Of a stretch of DNA of 10,061 nucleotides, positions 1 through 10,061 are shown one piece after another. Numbering within the stretch: position 1 is the first letter of the stretch; each line of letters begins with the position of its first letter. A program made the position numbers and the translations under genes. Source of the DNA: Solirubrobacterales bacterium (GTDB taxonomy: Bacteria > Actinomycetota > Thermoleophilia > Solirubrobacterales > Solirubrobacteraceae); assembly GCA_013695395.1 (NCBI GenBank), contig JACDAP010000626.1, positions 1 to 10,061 on the forward strand. The letters run 5' to 3'. The notes under the pieces are model-generated. The model saw only the letters and a list, made by a program, of their open reading frames with translations. It was not told the origin of the DNA and did not search any database.

Positions 1-19
1 TTCGGGCGCGCGTCCGCGC

Positions 20-1207
20 TCAGCCGGGGAGGGGCGGTGCCCCGGCCCGCAGGAAGCTCCGCCCGGGAAGCTCCGGAGCGTCCTGGTCGGTCAGCCAGGC
101 GAGCACGCTCGCGCCCACGTCGGCGAAGGCGCCATCGTGCCGCCGGCCACCGGCACCCGCGAAGCGCGCCAGCAGCGGGACGTGCTCGCGCGTGTGGTCG
201 GTGTGCGGGGCCAGCGGGTCGAGACCGTGATCGGCGGTGAGCACGAGGAGGTCGTCGGGTCCGAGCCGGGGAAGCCACCGGCCGACCGCCGCGTCGATCA
301 GACCGAGCGCGTCAGCGAAGCCCTCGGTGTCCTTGCGGTGGCCGTAGCGCTGGTCGGTCTCGATCAGGTTCGTGAAGACGAGCCCGTGGTCGAGCTCATC
401 GACGAGCCGGCCCGTCTGCTCCAGCCCGCGGGCGTTGCTCGCCCCCGCATGGCGATCGGTGAACCCGACCCCGGCGAACAGGTCGTGCGTCTTGCCCACC
501 GCATGGACCGGGACGCCCCGCTCGGAGAGCTCCTCCAGGTAGGAGCGCCCCGGCGGACGCACGGCGAAGTCCTTGCGCCCTTCGGTGCGCTCGAAGGCGC
601 CCGGGGCGCCGGCGAACGGCCGCGCGATGACGCGCCCGACGGCATCAGGGCCGACCATCACCTCCCGGCGAATCCGGCCGCAGAGGGCGCGAAGCTCCTC
701 CTCCGGGAGCACGGCGTGGTGGGCGGCGAGCTGGAGAACCGAGTCGGCGCTCGTGTAGAGGATGAGCTCCCCGCTGGCCAGGTGGTGCTCCCCGAAGTCC
801 CGGATCACGTCGGTGCCCGAGTACGGGGCGTTGCAGCAGAATCCACAGCCGCCCGCGACCGCGTCGAGCCGCGAGAGCAGGTCCGCCGGGAAGCCGTCCG
901 GATAGGCGGGCAGCGGCGCTGGCGTGACGACGCCCATGAGCTCCCAGTGCCCCGTGGTCGACTCCTTGCCGGGGCCCTGCGGGGCGAGCCGGCCGTGGAG
1001 TGCCGGATCCGCGGAGGGAACGACCCCCGCGACCGTCCGCACGTTCCCGAGCCCGAGCGCCCCGAGGACCGGCAGCCGCAGCCCGCCCACGGCCTCGGCC
1101 ACGTGCACGAGCGTGTCGCTGTCGACCGGATCCCCGTAGTCGACGGTGTCCGGCAGCGCCCCCGCCCCGACGGCGTCGAGGACGACGACGAAGGCGCGCC
1201 GAGCCAT
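20..1207 (-). CDS. deoB: Phosphopentomutase DeoB
   Basis: Cytosolic phosphopentomutase of the alkaline phosphatase superfamily, interconverting (deoxy)ribose 1-phosphate and 5-phosphate in nucleoside salvage. The 395-residue length is normal for the family. The metal and catalytic residues are all visible: D11 (VVLDAVGAG), T85 in STTGHWE (equivalent to the phosphorylated threonine of Bacillus cereus DeoB), D155, D285 and H290 in DQRYGH, D326-H327 in TADHG, and H338 in TDHTREH. The ATG at 1207 was chosen because the protein begins at the family's usual N-terminus; the same reading frame runs open further upstream, but only across the lipoprotein gene. The start overlaps that gene's stop as TGATG. 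No good Shine-Dalgarno precedes it, so translation is probably coupled. An unusual CGFCC cluster (residues 121-125) lies just before the conserved PYSGT loop. Family assignment is secure. Confidence 0.96.
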   Translation of the reverse strand: MARRAFVVVLDAVGAGALPDTVDYGDPVDSDTLVHVAEAVGGLRLPVLGALGLGNVRTVAGVVPSADPALHGRLAPQGPGKESTTGHWELMGVVTPAPLPAYPDGFPADLLSRLDAVAGGCGFCCNAPYSGTDVIRDFGEHHLASGELILYTSADSVLQLAAHHAVLPEEELRALCGRIRREVMVGPDAVGRVIARPFAGAPGAFERTEGRKDFAVRPPGRSYLEELSERGVPVHAVGKTHDLFAGVGFTDRHAGASNARGLEQTGRLVDELDHGLVFTNLIETDQRYGHRKDTEGFADALGLIDAAVGRWLPRLGPDDLLVLTADHGLDPLAPHTDHTREHVPLLARFAGAGGRRHDGAFADVGASVLAWLTDQDAPELPGRSFLRAGAPPLPG

Positions 1208-1773
1208 CAGCCCGCCGGCTTCGACAGCATGAGCGAGCGCACGAAGGGGCGGAACGCCTCCTCGTCCACGCGCTTGAAGTCCGCGGCGGGCGCGAAGGCG
1301 TCGACGACGACCTCGCCGTCGAACGCGTAGACGTGGGTCGAGCGCACCGTGCGCGGCTGGTCGCCGACGGTCTCGGTCGCCCGGAGCACCACCGCCGGTT
1401 TCCCGTCCACCTCCAGGCGTCCCCGCGCGAGCTCCTTGTAGGTCGTGTCGCGCTGGAGTGCGGCCCCGGCCAGCGCCGCGGCCGCGTCGTCGAGCTCGCC
1501 CTTCGTTCTGGGCAGCGGCTCGGTGCGCGGGTAGCGGTACACGGCGATCGTCGCGCGCCCGGTCGTGATGGTGGCCACCAGCGGCGGGGTCCCCGGCTGG
1601 AGGTCCCAACCGGCGGGGGCGGCAAACTCCAGGCCGGCGGCCGGAAAGCTCGACGCGTTCGAGCCGAGCGGCGGGCCTGGGGTGGCGACGTCCGGGGCCT
1701 TCGTGCGCTCCTTGCCGCAGCCGCCCAGGGCGGCCGCGAGCGCGAGCGCGGTGATCAGGCGGCGGACGGGCAT
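1207..1773 (-). CDS. Predicted lipoprotein of unknown function
   Basis: A 188-residue predicted exported lipoprotein. The N-terminus has positive charge (R4, R5), a hydrophobic stretch at residues 6-16 and a lipobox LGGC with the acylated cysteine at C19. A Pro/Ser-rich linker follows to about residue 43. The rest (about 44-185) reads as one small alpha/beta domain beginning with a GLEFAAPAGW segment. That opening resembles the PsbP/LpqN-like domains of actinobacterial lipoproteins, but this is only an impression and no function is assigned. It probably sits on the outer face of the membrane. The gene starts 33 bp after the xerD stop, and its stop overlaps the deoB start by one base. There is no Shine-Dalgarno, but a TAGACT box lies 10 bp upstream, so it may have its own promoter feeding deoB too. 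Confidence 0.8.
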   Translation of the reverse strand: MPVRRLITALALAAALGGCGKERTKAPDVATPGPPLGSNASSFPAAGLEFAAPAGWDLQPGTPPLVATITTGRATIAVYRYPRTEPLPRTKGELDDAAAALAGAALQRDTTYKELARGRLEVDGKPAVVLRATETVGDQPRTVRSTHVYAFDGEVVVDAFAPAADFKRVDEEAFRPFVRSLMLSKPAG

Positions 1774-1783
1774 CCGCTCGCGA

Positions 1784-1789
1784 AGTCTA
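1784..1789 (-). promoter_or_regulatory. Possible -10 box for the lipoprotein-deoB pair
   Basis: On the minus strand the hexamer TAGACT fits the TAnnnT -10 pattern. It ends 10 bases before the ATG at 1773, which would place the transcription start about 4 bases before the start codon. No clear -35 box is visible about 17 bp further upstream, where the xerD stop lies. No Shine-Dalgarno is present, which fits a very short leader. The box is short and could be chance. Confidence 0.35.
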
Positions 1790-1806
1790 GGACCGCGGCC
1801 GCCGGC

Positions 1807-2757
1807 TCAGGCGGCGTCGAGCGTCGCCCGCGGGTGGGCCTCGAAGTAGACGTCCTTGAGCCGCTCGGCGCTCAGGTGCGTGTAGATCTGCGTGGTGGCG
1901 ATGTCGGCGTGTCCGAGCATCTCCTGCAGCGAGCGCAGGTCGCAGCCTCCCGCCAGCAGGTGGGTGGCGAACGAGTGGCGGAGCGTATGCGGGCTCATCT
2001 TGTCCTCGAGGCCCGCGGTCCTGGCGTGCCGCTGCACGATCTTGTAGAGCCCCTGGCGCGTCAGCTGGCCGCCCCGTTGGTTGACGAACAGGCGCCGCTC
2101 CTCACGGGCCCCGACCAGGGCGGGCCGGCCGCGGCGCAGGTAGGCGCGGACGGCCGTGACCGCGGTGCGGCCGATCGGGACCAGCCGCTCCTTGGAGCCC
2201 TTGCCCCGCGCACGCAGGACACCGTCGTTCAGCTCGAGGTCGGCGAGCTCGAGGCCGACGGCCTCGCTGGCTCGCAGGCCGCAGGCGTACATCACCTCGA
2301 GGAGCGCCCGGTCGCGCACGGCGCCGGCGTCCTGCCCGGTCGGTGTGCGCAGCAGCAGCGCGACCTCGTCGCGCGTCAGGACCTGCGGGAGCTTCTGCGA
2401 CTTGCGCGGGGCGCGGAGCTCCGCGGTGGGGTCGTGGGCGATCAGCTCGTCGCGCCGCAGGTGGCGGTAGAAGGAACGCAGGCAGGCCGCCTTGCGCTGG
2501 AGCGTGGCGGGCGCGGCGGGTCCGCGGCCGCCGGTGCCCGCGGCGAGGGCATCCAGCCATCCGACGAGGTCGTCGTGACGGGCCTCCAAGACGTCGACGT
2601 CGGTCTCGGCGAGGTGGGCGCCGAACTGGGCGAGATCGGAGCGGTAGGCCTCCAGGGTGTTCCGCGAGAGCCCGCGCTCGAACTCCAGGTAGGCCAGGAA
2701 GTCGAGCACGTGCTCCCCCATGGACTCCTGCGCTGACGGAACGGAGTCGACGGCCAT
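1807..2757 (-). CDS. xerD: Tyrosine recombinase XerD
   Basis: Site-specific tyrosine recombinase that, with XerC, resolves chromosome dimers at dif. It has 316 residues. The N-terminal SAM-like core-binding domain (about 15-102) opens with FLAYLEFERGLSRNTLEAY. The catalytic domain (about 122-310) carries R162 (ACGLRASE), K186 (RGKGSKER), H257 and R260 (SPHTLRHSFATHLL), H283 (LGHADI) and the nucleophile Y292 (TQIYTH), so it should be active. The location next to pyrG and the NUDIX gene matches the chromosomal xerD locus of actinobacteria and argues against a phage integrase. The ATG at 2757 has a G-rich Shine-Dalgarno-like tract about 11-13 bases upstream. An internal ATG at 2721 (M13) has AGGAG only 3 bases away and is the less likely start. 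XerC cannot be strictly excluded by sequence alone. Confidence 0.94.
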   Translation of the reverse strand: MAVDSVPSAQESMGEHVLDFLAYLEFERGLSRNTLEAYRSDLAQFGAHLAETDVDVLEARHDDLVGWLDALAAGTGGRGPAAPATLQRKAACLRSFYRHLRRDELIAHDPTAELRAPRKSQKLPQVLTRDEVALLLRTPTGQDAGAVRDRALLEVMYACGLRASEAVGLELADLELNDGVLRARGKGSKERLVPIGRTAVTAVRAYLRRGRPALVGAREERRLFVNQRGGQLTRQGLYKIVQRHARTAGLEDKMSPHTLRHSFATHLLAGGCDLRSLQEMLGHADIATTQIYTHLSAERLKDVYFEAHPRATLDAA

Positions 2758-2760
2758 GGC

Positions 2761-2793
2761 GAGGGATTCCCCTCCCCCGCGAGGGCCCCTCCC
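2761..2793 (-). promoter_or_regulatory. G-run tract and hairpin over the xerD ribosome-binding site
   Basis: In the 51-bp gap between the NUDIX gene and xerD, the minus strand reads GGG-A-GGGG, a 7-base spacer, then GGGGG-A-GGGG (2769-2793). This satisfies the usual G-quadruplex pattern of four runs of at least three G with loops of 1, 7 and 1. Its last G run is also the xerD Shine-Dalgarno region. The same run can instead pair in a small hairpin, GAGGG-GAAT-CCCTC (2761-2774), hiding the ribosome-binding site. A second small hairpin (2781-2791) competes. Whether any of these forms in the cell is unknown. Confidence 0.4.
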
Positions 2794-2808
2794 GGTGCAA
2801 GCGTGCTG

Positions 2809-3341
2809 TCAGCCGGCCAGCCGGGCCTGCAGGAGCAGCAGACCGAGGAGCGTCTTGGCGTCCCGGTTCTCGCTGATTGCCGCGCCCAGCCGGAGCAGCG
2901 GCCAGCGCACGACCTCGATGCGCTCGTTCTCGCCGGAGTCCTGCGCCTCGTCGCGCAGATCGGTGGCGAGGAACAGGTGGACCTCCTCGTCGAAGGAGCC
3001 GACCGAGCTCCAGTAGGAGTGCAGGTGCTCGATCCTCCCAGGCGCCTTGCCGATCTCCTCCTTGAGTTCCCGCGCCGCCGTCTCGATCGGCGGCTCCCCC
3101 GCCTTGTCGAGCAGGCCGGCGGGAAGCTCGAGGACGTCGGGGTCGCCGACGGCGGGACGCGGCTGGCGGACGAGGTAGAGATCGTTCTCGTCGTGGGCGA
3201 CGATCGCCACCGCGCCCGGGTGGCGGACGATCTCCCGCTCGACCTCCTCCCCGTCCTCGAAGCGGAAGCGGTCGACGTGCAGGGAGATGACGTGTCCCGC
3301 GAAGAGCTCCCGGCCGCCCGTGCGGGTGAACGCGCGCGTGG

Positions 3342-3345
<4 letters not shown>
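2809..3345 (-). CDS. NUDIX hydrolase, ADP-ribose pyrophosphatase-like
   Basis: A 178-residue NUDIX hydrolase, expected to split a nucleoside diphosphate linked to another moiety using Mg2+ or Mn2+. The NUDIX box spans about residues 77-99: G77, E84 and the catalytic helix RELKEEIG (92-99). The ELPAGLLD lead-in and the GEPP segment match actinobacterial ADP-ribose pyrophosphatase-like proteins such as Rv1700, which sits at the same place beside pyrG and xerD. The box has six rather than five residues between G77 and E84, as I recall for the actinobacterial group. The position 16 residues after the box glycine, where ADP-ribose pyrophosphatases usually have proline, is V115 (SSVGSFDEE). The substrate is therefore uncertain. 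The ATG overlaps the upstream peptidase stop as ATGA and has AAGGAG 7 bases before it (3353-3358), a strong ribosome-binding site. Confidence 0.9.
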
Positions 3346-8336
<4,991 letters not shown>

Positions 8337-8375
8337 GCACCAGGTGATACCGCGGGCGTCGGACGGAGCCGGGAC

Positions 8376-8387
8376 GAACGTACGTTC
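8376..8387. promoter_or_regulatory. LexA-type SOS operator upstream of recN
   Basis: GAACGTACGTTC is a perfect 12-bp palindrome fitting the GAAC-N4-GTTC LexA box of Gram-positive bacteria. Read on the recN strand with its flanks (8375-8388) it is GGAACGTACGTTCG, matching the Bacillus/actinobacterial consensus CGAACRNRYGTTYG at all but the first base. It is centred about 45 bp before the recN GTG in the 82-bp gap after nadK. recN is a known SOS gene in E. coli and B. subtilis, so site and target agree. I saw no other such site in the window. Confidence 0.8.
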
Positions 8388-8418
8388 CGTGCCCCCGAAC
8401 GGCGCCCGCGCGGGCGGA

Positions 8419-9279
8419 TCAGCGTGCCAGCCGGCCGAACTTCTCGGAGATCCGCCGGTAGAACGACGACCCGGGGACCTGCGCGAGGTCGGCGGCCTCA
8501 CGGACGAAGCGCGAGGTGAAGACGTCGTCGGGGCCGAGCTCGCCGACCGGTCGGCCGTCGACCGCGATGTCGACCGCGGTGCGCCCCCGGTTGAGGACCT
8601 GGAGCTCGTCGTCCGGAGCGACCACCAGGGCGCGCGCCGTGAGCGAATGGGGCGCGATGAAGCTCACCACGTAGCCCTCCACCCCCCAGGCCAGCACGGG
8701 GCCACCGTTGGCGAGGTTGTAGCCGGTCGACCCAGCCGGCGTGGCGACCACCAATCCGTCGCAGCGGACCGAGCCGACCTCCTGCCCGCCGACCCCGTAG
8801 GCGAGCGTGGCGACCCGCTCCCCGACCCGACGATTGATCGAGACGTCGTTGATCGCGGCCTGCTGGCCGTTCGGGAGCTCGAGCGCGATCGCCGGCAGGG
8901 TGAGGACCTCGAAGTCGCCGCGGAGGGCACGGTCGAACCCGTCACCCACCTCCTCGGGATCGACGGTCGCCAAGAAGCCGACCTCGCCGAAGTTCACGGC
9001 GAAGACCGGGACGCTCGTCCCGGCGTAGCGCCGGAGCGCCCGCAGGATCGTCCCGTCCCCGCCCAGCACGATGCAAAGATCGACGTCGTCGGAGACCTCG
9101 GCACCCGCGAGCACCGTGTCGGGGAGCGCATGCTTGGCGCTCTCCTCAACGTCGAAGCGCAGCATCGCGCCCGCGCCCGCCGCTGCCGCACACAGCGCCT
9201 CGACCGCCGGGGCGGTGCGCTCGGCCCTGCCGTGCGTGAGCACCGTGACCGTCCGCGCGCTCACCGGTGCACCCCTCAC
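8419..9279 (-). CDS. nadK: NAD kinase (ATP or polyphosphate dependent)
   Basis: Phosphorylates NAD to NADP, supplying reducing cofactor for biosynthesis and oxidative defence. The 286-residue length is typical. The nucleotide-binding GGDG motif is at residues 73-76 (VLGGDGTILRALR), followed by the FGEVGFLA segment, NDVSINR, and the family hallmark CDGLVVATPAGSTGYNLANGGP region, which forms the C-terminal beta-sandwich and NAD site. The start is GTG at 9279: GGAGG lies 6 bases upstream (9286-9290) and the GTGA overlaps the tlyA stop by 4 bases. A second GTG at 9264 is possible but has no comparable ribosome-binding site. It is transcribed after tlyA, as in M. tuberculosis (Rv1694-Rv1695). Phosphate donor preference cannot be read from the sequence. 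Confidence 0.96.
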   Translation of the reverse strand: MRGAPVSARTVTVLTHGRAERTAPAVEALCAAAAGAGAMLRFDVEESAKHALPDTVLAGAEVSDDVDLCIVLGGDGTILRALRRYAGTSVPVFAVNFGEVGFLATVDPEEVGDGFDRALRGDFEVLTLPAIALELPNGQQAAINDVSINRRVGERVATLAYGVGGQEVGSVRCDGLVVATPAGSTGYNLANGGPVLAWGVEGYVVSFIAPHSLTARALVVAPDDELQVLNRGRTAVDIAVDGRPVGELGPDDVFTSRFVREAADLAQVPGSSFYRRISEKFGRLAR

Positions 9280-10061
9280 GCTGGACCTCCGTCCGGCTCC
9301 ACAGCGGCGACTGCCGCCTGGAGCCCCGCCGCGTCGAGCGCGCCGGCTCGAGCGCCCTCGGCGAGCCAGAGGAAGCTCTCACGGTTGCCCTTCGGGCCCG
9401 GCAAGCCGGAGGAGGCGAGCCCCAGGACGGCCGCTCCCGCCGCCTGGGCCGCCGCGGCCACGGCCAGCAGGGTCTCGCGGCGGAGCGCGGGGTCGCGGAC
9501 GACGCCGCCCTTGCCGAGCCGCTCGCGACCGACCTCGAACTGCGGCTTGACCATCACGAGCGCGTCGTAGCGGTCCGCGAGGCAGGCGAGGACGGCAGGC
9601 AGGATCTTCGTCAGCGAGATGAAGGAGACGTCGGCCACGGCCAGGTCCGGGGCGTAGGGCAGGTCGGTCGCCTCCACCGCACGGGCGTTCGCGCGCTCGA
9701 CCACGGTCACCCGTTCGTCGGTCCGCAGCGACCAGTGCAGCTCCCCGTAGGCGACGTCGAGCGCGACCACGTGCGCCGCGCCGCGCTGCAACAGGCAGTC
9801 GGTGAAACCGCCGGTGGAGGCGCCCACGTCGAGCGCGCGGCGCCCGCGGACCTCGAGCCCGAGGCGGTCGAGCGCGTTGGCGAGCTTCACGCCCCCGCGG
9901 GAGACGTAGGGCGGCGGCGCGTCGACGCTCAGCTCGGCGTCCTCAGCCACGAGCTGCCCTGGCTTCTGACCTCGCGGGCCCTCCTCGTCGCCGAGCCGGA
10001 CCGACCCCGCCATCACCGCGGCGGCCGCGCGCGTGCGGCTCTCGAACAGGCCGCGCTCCGC
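9276..10061 (-). CDS. tlyA: rRNA 2'-O-methyltransferase TlyA (N-terminus beyond the window)
   Basis: Homologue of TlyA, which in mycobacteria methylates ribose 2'-OH at C1409 of 16S and C1920 of 23S rRNA; its loss gives capreomycin resistance there. The frame stays open to the window edge. 261 residues are present, beginning in the S4 RNA-binding domain (AERGLFESRTRAAAAVMAG). The FtsJ-like methyltransferase domain follows, with the SAM motif DVGASTGGFTD (about 78-88 of the visible part). K59, D144, K172 and E228 have exactly the spacing of the M. tuberculosis tetrad K69-D154-K182-E238, so about 10 residues are probably missing. Internal starts near 10011-10016 would cut the S4 domain and are not the real start. 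Its stop overlaps the nadK GTG. Confidence 0.95.
   Translation of the reverse strand, partial: AERGLFESRTRAAAAVMAGSVRLGDEEGPRGQKPGQLVAEDAELSVDAPPPYVSRGGVKLANALDRLGLEVRGRRALDVGASTGGFTDCLLQRGAAHVVALDVAYGELHWSLRTDERVTVVERANARAVEATDLPYAPDLAVADVSFISLTKILPAVLACLADRYDALVMVKPQFEVGRERLGKGGVVRDPALRRETLLAVAAAAQAAGAAVLGLASSGLPGPKGNRESFLWLAEGARAGALDAAGLQAAVAAVEPDGGPA

Noticed and set aside
1207..1609. N-terminal extension of deoB in the same open frame
   Set aside because: It runs through the lipoprotein gene and reads as a low-complexity Arg/Gly-rich shadow. The family N-terminus begins at the ATG at 1207.
1807..2757. xerD as an integrase of a mobile element
   Set aside because: There are no tRNA, attachment-site repeats, excisionase or phage genes nearby, and the context is the known chromosomal xerD locus.
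8337..8501. Longer recN start upstream of 8336
   Set aside because: It would run through the LexA-type palindrome and into nadK with an unrelated Arg/Pro-rich peptide. The GTG at 8336 matches the usual N-terminus and length.

Overview
The window is a very GC-rich (about 70% by eye), densely packed stretch of bacterial chromosome made of housekeeping genes. Nine of the ten genes lie on the minus strand. Gene content and order point to Actinomycetota. The series tlyA, nadK, recN, then pyrG, a NUDIX hydrolase and xerD is the order known from Mycobacterium tuberculosis (Rv1694-Rv1696, Rv1699-Rv1701). The differences (no steA or mctB, an M20 peptidase after pyrG, deoB after xerD) suggest a lineage outside the mycobacteria and streptomycetes, perhaps Thermoleophilia. 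That placement is inference.

Layout, following minus-strand transcription from the right edge: tlyA (rRNA 2'-O-methyltransferase, its extreme N-terminus beyond the edge) overlaps nadK (NAD kinase) by 4 bp. An 82-bp gap with a perfect GAAC-N4-GTTC LexA-type palindrome precedes recN (double-strand break repair ATPase). A GC-rich hairpin separates recN from the convergent plus-strand gene msrB (methionine sulfoxide reductase B). A 75-bp divergent region then leads to pyrG (CTP synthase), an M20 peptidase-T-like metallopeptidase and a NUDIX hydrolase, joined by 4-bp GTGA and ATGA overlaps. xerD follows after a 51-bp G-rich gap, then a small predicted lipoprotein, and finally deoB (phosphopentomutase) overlapping the lipoprotein gene by 1 bp.

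The genes serve nucleotide and cofactor metabolism (pyrG, deoB, nadK, NUDIX), genome maintenance (recN, xerD), ribosome modification (tlyA) and oxidative repair (msrB). The most informative non-coding signals are the SOS-type operator in front of recN, start codons without a Shine-Dalgarno but with TAnnnT boxes just upstream (pyrG, the lipoprotein gene), and a G-run motif plus hairpin over the xerD ribosome-binding region. I saw no RNA genes, insertion sequences, CRISPR arrays, prophage or clear new system. Positions 1-19 hold only the sequence downstream of deoB. No gap between genes exceeds about 80 bp.
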